Assembly (NCBI GenBank): GCA_040382095.1
Contig: JBEIGB010000099.1
Location: 1 to 12,825, forward strand
From: JADJPL01 sp040382095
GTDB taxonomy: Bacteria > Bacteroidota > Bacteroidia > Chitinophagales > Saprospiraceae
Length of the DNA: 12,825 nt
Direction: 5' to 3'
Position numbers and translations under genes: made by a program. This document shows positions 1-5,684 of this stretch, one piece after another (within the stretch, counting starts at the first letter, position 1; each line of letters starts with the position of its first letter). A model generated the notes under the pieces. The model saw only the letters and a program-made list of their open reading frames with translations. It did not search any database and was not told the DNA's origin.

Positions 1-34
1 CCCCCCCCGCCTCTCTTCCTATCCACGTCTGCCG

Positions 35-62
35 CCGCCTTGGGCGGAGAAATAATTTTTTT
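35..62 (+). terminator. Weak candidate intrinsic terminator
   Basis: A 5-bp GC stem (CCGCC 35-39 with GGCGG 43-47) and a 3-base loop are followed, after eight bases, by seven T residues (56-62). The gap before the T run is longer than in a classical intrinsic terminator, so this is only a candidate, for a plus-strand gene outside the window. Confidence 0.28.
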
Positions 63-130
63 ACGGGAATTCTTTTTCCCTATTTTTGCGTCCCAAAATG
101 CGGGAAAACGATGTCCCTTCAAAATAATTA

Positions 131-255
131 TTGGCAGCGCCAGCCGCCAAAGGACGGCCGACAGGCTTTTTACATAACCCCATTAAATTTCAAAAGAAAT
201 ATTATTTGGCGGCGCCAGCCGCCGAGGGGCAGCCGGAAGGCTTTTTACATAACTC
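131..255. repeat. Two-copy intergenic direct repeat, 75-bp period
   Basis: The segments 131-181 and 206-256 align without gaps with 43 of 51 identical positions, in direct orientation and offset by exactly 75 bases. Copy two has a perfect 6-bp hairpin (GGCGGC 208-213 with GCCGCC 218-223, loop GCCA). Copy one has the same hairpin with one mismatch at 136. Each copy ends in a short hairpin followed by five T residues: AGCC-GGAA-GGCT in copy two, GCC-GACA-GGC in copy one. The final TTTTTACATAAC is identical in both. The AT-rich spacer (182-205) is not repeated. This may be a dispersed intergenic repeat family or a duplicated terminator. I cannot tell which from one locus. Confidence 0.75.
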
Positions 256-259
256 CTTT

Positions 260-328
260 AAAAAATTTTGGGCCCTAAACGAAGCAACCCATTGCAAATC
301 AGCGATTTGCAATGGGTTGCTTCGTTTA
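260..328 (-). terminator. Perfect 25-bp inverted repeat, likely tRNA terminator
   Basis: Positions 276-300 are the exact reverse complement of 304-328, with a 3-base loop (AGC at 301-303). Read on the minus strand, the hairpin starts only six bases after the tRNA 3' end. It is followed ten bases later by six T residues (265-260), so it could end the tRNA transcript. On the plus strand no T run follows. A perfect 25-bp stem is much longer than needed for termination, so a mobile-element footprint or a processing site is an alternative. Confidence 0.6.
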
Positions 329-334
329 ACAAAG

Positions 335-408
335 TGGGCCTTGAGGGACTCGAACCCCCGACTCTCGCGTTATGAGCGCGGCACTCTAACCGGCTGAGTT
401 AAAGGCCC
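335..408 (-). tRNA. tRNA with anticodon CAT (Met elongator or Ile2)
   Basis: The minus strand folds as a complete cloverleaf. The acceptor stem GGGCCTT pairs with AAGGCCC. The D arm is ACTC/GAGT. The anticodon loop is CTCATAA, giving anticodon CAT. The T arm contains TTCGAGT. The discriminator base is A at 335 and no CCA is encoded, which is common in this phylum. The outermost anticodon-stem pair (C-A) does not form. With acceptor pair G1-C72 and a CTCATAA loop it is not an obvious initiator (no 1-72 mismatch, no GGG/CCC anticodon stem). Elongator tRNA-Met and lysidine-modified tRNA-Ile2 share this anticodon, and I cannot separate them by eye. It has its own promoter just upstream. Confidence 0.95.
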
Positions 409-421
409 TCATTTCAGGGCA

Positions 422-452
422 CAAATATAATACTTTTATGAGCCCCCGTCAA
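422..452 (-). promoter_or_regulatory. Bacteroidota-type promoter of the tRNA gene
   Basis: On the minus strand a perfect -7 box TATATTTG (429-422; consensus TAnnTTTG) is preceded by TTG (452-450) with a 20-bp spacer, matching the known promoter pattern of the Bacteroidota primary sigma factor. Transcription would start within a few bases of the tRNA 5' end at 408, leaving a very short leader. This is also one of the better clues to the phylum. Confidence 0.8.
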
Positions 453-515
453 GTGCGCATTAAAGATTTCTAATGTCGCTGATTTTTTGAAAATTTGTGC
501 CCATTATACTGTACC

Positions 516-995
516 ATGGCAAAAAAGTACATCAGCCGCGATGAGGCCCTGCGGCAAATGCAGCGCTACTGCGCCTATCAGGATCGCTGCCACCTGGAGG
601 CCAGGCGCAAGCTCCTGGATCTGGGAATCTTTGGCCAGGACCTCGAAGAAATCCTCCTTGCCCTGATCGAGGATAAATTTCTCGATGAAGAGCGTTTTGC
701 CCGGTCTTTCGCAAGAGGGAAATTTCAAATCAAGGGCTGGGGGCGGATCCGTATTACCGCTGAGCTCAAACAACGGCAGATTTCATCCTATTGCCTGCGC
801 AAGGCGATGGAAGAAATAGACCCCGAGGCCTATCTGCAAAAACTGGAACAACAGCTCCGCACGCGGGCCGAACAATACAACAACGACCCTTCCAACCCTT
901 TCGAAATCCGGCAACGCCTGGCGCAATATGGTATCAGAAAAGGCTTTGAACCGGAAGTTGTCTGGGAAACCCTCAAAAAAATGTTGCTTCTATAA
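516..995 (+). CDS. recX: Regulatory protein RecX
   Basis: This is a 159-residue all-helical protein of the RecX family, which binds RecA filaments and modulates recombination and the SOS response in the cytoplasm. The family pattern is clear: an N-terminal helix pair with 'LEARRKLLDLGI', the signature region 'FLDEERFARSFARGKFQIKGWG' split over two helices, then 'RIRITAELKQRQI', and a C-terminal repeat ending 'RLAQYGIRKGFEPEVVWETL'. Length is typical for a RecX with three tandem three-helix repeats. I chose the ATG at 516. A TTG at 495 in the same frame would add seven residues (MCPLYCT) unlike the family's N-terminus. No Shine-Dalgarno sequence is visible, as is usual in this phylum, and only a weak -7-like AAAATTTG lies at 490-497. 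The next gene begins 29 bases after the stop, so the two may be cotranscribed. No recA lies in the window. Confidence 0.92.
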   Translation: MAKKYISRDEALRQMQRYCAYQDRCHLEARRKLLDLGIFGQDLEEILLALIEDKFLDEERFARSFARGKFQIKGWGRIRITAELKQRQISSYCLRKAMEEIDPEAYLQKLEQQLRTRAEQYNNDPSNPFEIRQRLAQYGIRKGFEPEVVWETLKKMLLL

Positions 996-1024
996 ATAGC
1001 TGCTATTTTCAAAAACACAATATT

Positions 1025-2026
1025 ATGCTACGCGTATTCTCCTCTACTGCCCTATTGGTATGTATTTCCATCTTGCCGATTACCGCGCAGGACAACCCAA
1101 CCCCCAAATACTGGGAGATTGGTGCGGGACTGGGGCTCGATTTTGCCCAGCTCCTGCAAATGAATCCCAGGCAGGGGGCAGGCCAAAACCGCATCGGCTT
1201 TGGCAGCGCCCTGACCTCCTATGCCAAACTAAAAAAAGACCACCTCGCCTGGGATAATACCTTCGTCTGGCAGTTCGGCGTCCAGAAGCTTGGAGCAGGC
1301 CCCCTCCCTAACGGCGCCAACCTGCCTTTTCAAAAAGCCATTGACGAATTCAGGATCAGCTCTAAACTTGGTATGCAGGCAGCCGATTCCTCCAAACTCT
1401 TTATTTCTGCGGATATTAACCTTCTCAGTCAAATCACCCCGACTTTCAATGGTACAAACCAATATCCCGGTAACTTCCTCACGGATATCACACGGTCTGA
1501 TGCCGTACCCCTTGCACGGTTCTTTTCCCCCGCGACTGCCACGGCATCTATCGGAATAGACTATAAACCTGGTCCGCAGCTTTCGATTTTCTACTCCCCT
1601 GCGGGTACCAAATTTATCATCGTTACCGATGACGATATTGCACGAAAAGGAGTCCATGGGAATCCTGTTACAAAAAATGCCGCCGGAACGGTAATTACAT
1701 TTAAAAATGTGGATGCCCAAATCGGTTCCCTGTGCAAAATCAACTACGCCGATAAGTTTATGGACAATAAACTGACGGTTACCTCCCAGCTCATTCTCTA
1801 TTCGAACTATCTGCGCAACCCTCAGAATATTGATGTGGACTGGAATAGCCAATTATCCATGGCCCTGTTAAAGAATCTACAAATCTCCCTGATCGCCAAT
1901 GTTTTTTACGATGACGACGTGCGGGTGCAAATTACCGACTACGACGCCCCGGGCGGGGTAGCAGGACTTGGCAAACGGGTCAGTTTTACCCAGCAGCTAC
2001 TACTGAAGTATGCCGTTAATTTTTAA
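1025..2026 (+). CDS. DUF3078 outer-membrane-type protein
   Basis: This is a 333-residue protein with an N-terminal signal peptide (basic start, hydrophobic core to about residue 20, likely cut around 'PITAQ'). The mature part is rich in alternating amphipathic strands and ends in an aromatic residue (AVNF), as in outer-membrane beta-barrels. The pattern fits the DUF3078 family common in Bacteroidota: 'DNTFVWQFGVQKLG' near residues 78-91, 'KAIDEFRISSKLG' near 104-116, 'FFSPATATASIGIDYKPG' near 167-184, and the C-terminal 'LILYSNYLRNPQNIDVDWN' followed by 'FYDDD'. The role of the family is unknown, and I infer only location in the outer membrane. It may be cotranscribed with recX. Its stop codon lies inside the 3' end of the convergent hydrolase gene (11-bp overlap). 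Confidence 0.87.
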   Translation: MLRVFSSTALLVCISILPITAQDNPTPKYWEIGAGLGLDFAQLLQMNPRQGAGQNRIGFGSALTSYAKLKKDHLAWDNTFVWQFGVQKLGAGPLPNGANLPFQKAIDEFRISSKLGMQAADSSKLFISADINLLSQITPTFNGTNQYPGNFLTDITRSDAVPLARFFSPATATASIGIDYKPGPQLSIFYSPAGTKFIIVTDDDIARKGVHGNPVTKNAAGTVITFKNVDAQIGSLCKINYADKFMDNKLTVTSQLILYSNYLRNPQNIDVDWNSQLSMALLKNLQISLIANVFYDDDVRVQITDYDAPGGVAGLGKRVSFTQQLLLKYAVNF

Positions 2027-2807
2027 TTACCGCTGAAACGGCATTTTCATTTAAAAAAGCTTCTACCGCCGCAAATAATGCTTCCGGTGCATCGGCGTGT
2101 ACCCAGTGCCCTGCTTCCGGGACCGTGAGGAGCCGGGCGTTAGGGAAATGCGCGTGGATTTCCGACCAGTCGGCATCCAGGATATAATCGGATTGGCCCC
2201 CACGTATGAAAAGGGCGTCTCCGGCAAAATATCCCCGGGCAACAGGAGGGCCCATAATTTTCTGGTAGTACTGGTACAAGACCGGCAGGTTCATCTTCCA
2301 CTCGAAATACCCGTCCCTGTGTCTGGAAAGGTTTTTTAGCAAAAACTGCAAGGTTCCCTTATCTTCAATAAAACGACCAAGCACCGCTTCTGCTTCAGCC
2401 CGGTCTCCAATAGCACGGAGATCCACGGCCATGAGCGCCTGAAAAATATGCTCGTGCCCCCCGGCATATTGTTTTGGCGCAATATCCACTACGATGAGTT
2501 TGTCCGTCATTTCCGGATACTGCAAGGCGAATTCCATTGCCACCTTCCCGCCCATCGAATGCCCCAGCAAACTTGCAGACGGCAACCCTTGTTCTACCAT
2601 GAACGCACAGACATCTTCTGCAAGCGCGGGATAATCGTGCACAGGCACATGGGGCGAGCGGCCGTGATTGCGTTGGTCAATCAGAAAAACACTGAACTGT
2701 TCTGCCAGTTTTTTGCCCACCGACTGCCAGTTGTCCAGTGTACCGAAAAGGCCGTGAAGAATAATCAAAGGCGCGCCTTTACCGAGGTGTTTATAGTTGA
2801 GTTCCAT
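2016..2807 (-). CDS. YbfF-like alpha/beta hydrolase (esterase)
   Basis: This is a 263-residue cytoplasmic alpha/beta-hydrolase. Visible features are the oxyanion region 'HGLFGTLDNW' (residues 18-27), 'IDQRNHGRSP' (43-52), the nucleophile elbow 'GHSMGGK' with Ser84, a likely acid Asp207 in 'GGQSDY', and catalytic His234 in 'EAGHW'. The combination of HGLFG, RNHG and GHSMGGK followed by 'IVVDIAP' is characteristic of the YbfF/acyl-CoA-esterase-like group. The natural substrate is unknown. I chose the ATG at 2807 because MELNYKHLG starts the first beta strand as in relatives. A longer frame back to 2873 would run through the end of the upstream gene. The start overlaps the end of the CrtA-like gene by 17 bp, indicating translational coupling in one operon. 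No signal peptide is present. Confidence 0.9.
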   Translation of the reverse strand: MELNYKHLGKGAPLIILHGLFGTLDNWQSVGKKLAEQFSVFLIDQRNHGRSPHVPVHDYPALAEDVCAFMVEQGLPSASLLGHSMGGKVAMEFALQYPEMTDKLIVVDIAPKQYAGGHEHIFQALMAVDLRAIGDRAEAEAVLGRFIEDKGTLQFLLKNLSRHRDGYFEWKMNLPVLYQYYQKIMGPPVARGYFAGDALFIRGGQSDYILDADWSEIHAHFPNARLLTVPEAGHWVHADAPEALFAAVEAFLNENAVSAVIKN

Positions 2808-3513
2808 GTTGATGGGCGGTTTCCAGCGGGTTATCCATATTTCCTTCGAAAGAATAGGGATGGAAGCGGGCAAAAAGCTCCTCCGAATACCACCCCAGTT
2901 CCCGGGTTTTACGGACTACATTCTTATGGTGATTACTTTGATAGGCATATTCGAGCATCGCTGCAGGATTGCGCCAGATACTGAAAGTTGCCTGCTGGAT
3001 CAGCGGAAGCTCCCCTACCCCGATTGCCAGCAATAGATTTTTGCGGTGCCGTTGTATAGAGGCGCTCACTGGCGGCACATAGGTCCAGAACCGCCATAAG
3101 TGCCTGGTAAAAATCGTGGCACGCGTGAGTACCGCTACCGGCTTTTCCTCCTGCATATCGGTTCCGGTTTCAAAAGGGTTCTGCCCTTCCCAGGCCCCGT
3201 GGGCCTTTATCGTGCGCATAAAAAACGTCTGGTAGCCGGCCCTTTCCTTGTAGGATGCAAACAAAGGATGCGTATCAAAGAACATCCTTGCTGCTGCTTC
3301 ATCTTCCCAAACAATCATCAGCGCATAAACCCCAAAATTGGGCAGGATGCTGAACCCTTTCCCGGCCCCGCTACCCAGCATTTTTGCAAAGCGCTGCCCG
3401 GGGACCCTGGCCAGTTGCTCCGGGGAAAGCCCCATTTGTCCCAGCGCCCACCAGCGGTTGCGCAGGCCCTTGTAATGAAGCAGCGTAAAGGTTACAATTT
3501 GTTGACTAAACAT
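2791..3513 (-). CDS. Spheroidene monooxygenase (CrtA)-like protein
   Basis: This is a 240-residue protein resembling the CrtA / spheroidene monooxygenase family, heme-dependent oxygenases that introduce keto or hydroxyl groups into acyclic carotenoids. Supporting stretches are 'FAKMLGSGAGKGFSILPN' (42-59), 'YALMIVWEDEAAARMFF' (63-79), 'VAVLTRATI' (126-134), 'RFWTYVPPVSASI' (141-153), 'IGVGELPLIQQATFSIW' (164-180) and 'RELGWYSEELFARF' (204-217). It is shorter at the N-terminus than I recall for phototroph CrtA. No other carotenoid gene lies nearby. Its only partner is the downstream hydrolase, whose start overlaps its end, so the substrate here is uncertain. Many such proteins in Bacteroidota are annotated only by homology. 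The ATG at 3513 follows a 98-bp divergent intergenic region shared with the plus-strand module. Confidence 0.8.
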   Translation of the reverse strand: MFSQQIVTFTLLHYKGLRNRWWALGQMGLSPEQLARVPGQRFAKMLGSGAGKGFSILPNFGVYALMIVWEDEAAARMFFDTHPLFASYKERAGYQTFFMRTIKAHGAWEGQNPFETGTDMQEEKPVAVLTRATIFTRHLWRFWTYVPPVSASIQRHRKNLLLAIGVGELPLIQQATFSIWRNPAAMLEYAYQSNHHKNVVRKTRELGWYSEELFARFHPYSFEGNMDNPLETAHQHGTQL

Positions 3514-3538
3514 ATCGTTGAAACAAAAAGGTTACCGC

Positions 3539-3565
3539 TTGGTTTGAAAAAAACCCCTAACTTTA
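3539..3565 (+). promoter_or_regulatory. Weak candidate promoter for the EAD/MoxR module
   Basis: In the 98-bp divergent spacer, TAACTTTA (3558-3565) matches the TAnnTTTG -7 box except in its last base, and TTG occurs at 3539-3541. The 16-bp spacing is shorter than the usual 19-21, so support is limited. If real, the leader before the ATG at 3612 would be about 40 bases. I found no equally good match in the opposite direction for the CrtA-like gene. Confidence 0.25.
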
Positions 3566-3611
3566 CCTGTTAACGGATACATAAAATACAACAAAACAGC
3601 CAAAAACTGCT

Positions 3612-4691
3612 ATGCCGGAAAACCCGTTGGAACGGATACGCGAACACCTGAACGCAGGGGAAGTGGAAGAAGCCCTCCAAAAGCTGGATCTTTGGCTACA
3701 GGCAAACGGCAAAGCCAGCCTCAGCAACGACGTAGCACTTTGGCGGGCAGACCTGAGCCGTGGCGAGCGGGAATTCTCCCAAAGTCTTATTGCCCTTTCC
3801 GACCTACGTGCGTTACAGCAAAAAATAACCCGCGGCATCCTCGTCCTGCTCACCGAACTGGGCACTGGCATACCAGCGATCCATACTTTCCACTGTTATA
3901 CCTGCGACCGGGTACCACAAACCGACACGTTTGCCGAATCTTTTGAGCAAAGACGAAAAGAAAAAAAACAATTTTACTTCCTCTATGGCTGGGAACGCCA
4001 ATCGCACCTCGGTATGTTCCGCAGGATCGCCTATGAACTCGAAGGCGCTTTCCTCGATGACCTGAGCCCACAAACCGCGCCAGGAGTAAAATCCCGGCAG
4101 ATGGAACTCCGCCTGCGGCCCACCAGAAAGGAACAGTTGTTCAAACTCGAAATCGCCAAAAACCTCTTCCACCTCCTGGAGGTTAAACCGGAAGACCACG
4201 AGCCCATCCTGGACAAAAGCCTCGCCTACATCGCTTCCTTCAGCCCTTTGTTACAGGATTTTTCTGAAAAAGACTACCTCTGCATTTATATCCCAATCCT
4301 CTCGTACGACTGGGATAATCAGGTTACCCCTACAGTGGCATCCTGGGTCATTGAATCCTTCTGCAAAGATCCTCTTCCTGCTAACTGCCCCAACGTTCTC
4401 TTCTTCTTTGCCGTCGTCTTCGAAGAAGAAGATCAGGATCTGGTGCACGAAATCCGGGAAGTCGTAGAAAACAGTCGCCATATCCAAGCCCTGCCAGAAC
4501 TGGAAAAAGTCGCCCGAAGAGATATCCGACGCTGGTTCTCCATCTATCACCAGATCGCCGAAACTGCCGAGGCGCGCGACAACCTCATCACCGGCCACTT
4601 CGGTAGCGGCCAGGAACCACTGGACATGGAAATCGTCGAAATCAACCTGCGCAAAATCATTGACCAATACAATAATTCTTTTATCCGATGA
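3612..4691 (+). CDS. EAD-like / inactive STAND (iSTAND)-like protein
   Basis: This is a 359-residue soluble protein. Residues about 4-83 form a helical module, with 'LERIREHLNAGEVEEAL' and later 'NDVALWRADLSRGEREF' leading to 'KITRGILVLLTEL'. It resembles effector-associated domains, small adaptor modules that link sensors and effectors in bacterial NTP-dependent conflict systems. Residues about 95-320 resemble the inactive STAND domain. A first strand 'FYFLYGWERQSHLGMFRRIA' (121-140) stands where a P-loop would lie but has no GK[ST]. Later come hydrophobic strands 'YLCIYIPIL' (222-230) and 'VLFFFAVVF' (262-270), and the end 'LPELEKVARRDIRRWF' (294-309). It should therefore not hydrolyse ATP itself. 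No effector domain is present. Its stop overlaps the ATPase start (ATGA at 4688-4691), so the two are translationally coupled. The family assignment is from motif memory. That it is the adaptor of the module is inference. Confidence 0.72.
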   Translation: MPENPLERIREHLNAGEVEEALQKLDLWLQANGKASLSNDVALWRADLSRGEREFSQSLIALSDLRALQQKITRGILVLLTELGTGIPAIHTFHCYTCDRVPQTDTFAESFEQRRKEKKQFYFLYGWERQSHLGMFRRIAYELEGAFLDDLSPQTAPGVKSRQMELRLRPTRKEQLFKLEIAKNLFHLLEVKPEDHEPILDKSLAYIASFSPLLQDFSEKDYLCIYIPILSYDWDNQVTPTVASWVIESFCKDPLPANCPNVLFFFAVVFEEEDQDLVHEIREVVENSRHIQALPELEKVARRDIRRWFSIYHQIAETAEARDNLITGHFGSGQEPLDMEIVEINLRKIIDQYNNSFIR

Positions 4692-5641
4692 AACTCAGGA
4701 TCAGTAAACCGCTCGTAAAAGACTTTGACCCGGAAAAATATATCCTCGACGAAGGCCTCCAACAGGCCGTAGAAGTTGCTATAGCCCTGGATCAACCCCT
4801 CCTACTCACCGGTGAGCCAGGAACAGGCAAAACGCGCCTCGCCTATAAAGTTGCCTACGAACTCCATAAAGACCAGTCCCAGGTTCAGTTTGATGCCAAA
4901 CCGCTGGCCTTCTACACCAAAACGACCAGCAGTGCCAAAGATCTCTTCTACCTGTACGATGCCCTCGCCCACTTCCAGGCAGCCAACCTACGTCGCGATG
5001 CGGGGGAAGAAACCCCCAAAACCTCCGGATTTATAGAACTACAGGCGCTGGGCAAAGCCATTGCCCTATCCAACCCCGAAAACATAGATACCTCCCAATT
5101 TCGCACCGCCCTCGGTAATGCCCCCAAAAGCTCCGTCGTACTCATTGACGAAATAGATAAAGCCCCGCGCGATTTCCCCAACGATATCCTCAACGAAATC
5201 GAAAACCTCGAATTCCAGATTAAAGAACAAAATAACTATACCATCCGGGCGGGAAAAACCCAGCGGATCGTCACCATCATGACATCCAATTCCGAAAAAA
5301 ACCTTCCCGAGCCCTTTCTGCGCCGCTGTATTTTCTACCATATCCCTTTCCCCAATGAAGAGCAGCTCCTCTCTATCGCCAAAGCACAACTTGGTGCCGA
5401 TACCCGCCTGGCCGATGCGCTGCTCTCCGAAATCATCTCGTATTTCAACGAAATACGCAAGCGCACCGTCCGTAAAAAACCGGCAACGGCAGAGCTTATC
5501 TCCTGGCTCCGCATCCTGGAACTCGAAGAAATCTACACTGCCGCCGACCTCCGCCTCAAGCGCCACCGCCTGAGGGACAACCTCTCTGTACTGATTAAAA
5601 CCAAAGAAGACTTCGATGCCGTAAAAGGGCTTTTCGCCTGA
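4688..5641 (+). CDS. MoxR-type AAA+ ATPase
   Basis: This is a 317-residue AAA+ ATPase of the MoxR type, chaperone-like enzymes that usually act with vWA-domain partners to remodel or activate protein complexes. The nucleotide site is intact: Walker A GEPGTGKT (42-49), Walker B 'VVLIDEID' (150-157), sensor 1 in 'TIMTSNSEKNLP' (196-207) and an arginine-finger region 'EPFLRRC' (208-214). A helical lid with 'KKPATAELISWLRIL' (263-277) follows and fits the sensor 2 region. The insert between Walker A and B carries 'PLAFYTKTTSSAKDLFYLYDAL' split across a strand and helix, as seen in MoxR relatives next to STAND-like genes. It begins inside the stop codon of the EAD/iSTAND-like gene and is followed after 43 bases by the large membrane protein. 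No Shine-Dalgarno sequence is seen. Confidence 0.92.
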   Translation: MKLRISKPLVKDFDPEKYILDEGLQQAVEVAIALDQPLLLTGEPGTGKTRLAYKVAYELHKDQSQVQFDAKPLAFYTKTTSSAKDLFYLYDALAHFQAANLRRDAGEETPKTSGFIELQALGKAIALSNPENIDTSQFRTALGNAPKSSVVLIDEIDKAPRDFPNDILNEIENLEFQIKEQNNYTIRAGKTQRIVTIMTSNSEKNLPEPFLRRCIFYHIPFPNEEQLLSIAKAQLGADTRLADALLSEIISYFNEIRKRTVRKKPATAELISWLRILELEEIYTAADLRLKRHRLRDNLSVLIKTKEDFDAVKGLFA

Positions 5642-5684
5642 ACCACTGGATACCGCACCTTTTTTATCTTTTAAATTCTTCACC

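Larger units (their letters stand above)
1..334. other. Non-coding left flank with hairpins and repeats
   Basis: I see no credible gene here. The stretch begins with eight C residues and a pyrimidine-rich tract. It continues with a small GC hairpin (35-47), a second short hairpin (65-69 pairing with 76-80, followed by a T-rich stretch), two copies of a direct repeat (131-180 and 206-255) and a perfect inverted repeat (276-328). An open frame runs from 131 into the tRNA at 397, but it merely reads the repeat twice and then the tRNA antisense, so I do not treat it as a gene. The density of hairpins followed by T runs suggests transcript ends, possibly for a gene lying to the left. Confidence 0.7.

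Noticed and set aside
131..255. Possible CRISPR array
   Set aside because: There are only two units, they are imperfect at 8 positions, and the spacer-like gap is AT-rich and short. No cas gene is present.
131..397. 88-codon open frame on the plus strand
   Set aside because: It encodes the intergenic repeat twice, crosses the palindrome and then runs antisense through the tRNA. It has no independent protein character.
495..515. TTG at 495 as the recX start
   Set aside because: It adds seven residues (MCPLYCT) not expected in RecX. The ATG at 516 gives the usual N-terminus.
1229..1852. Long open frame (207 codons) antisense to the DUF3078 gene
   Set aside because: The plus strand encodes a clear signal-peptide outer-membrane protein. 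The antisense product shows no recognisable domain and is a shadow of codon bias.
2808..2873. Longer N-terminus for the alpha/beta hydrolase
   Set aside because: The 22 extra residues would overlap the coding end of the CrtA-like gene by 83 bp and precede the first fold strand. ATG 2807 fits the family better.
5066..5683. Long open frame (205 codons) antisense to the MoxR gene
   Set aside because: It lies opposite Walker B, sensor 1 and the lid of an intact ATPase, and its translation has no family signature.
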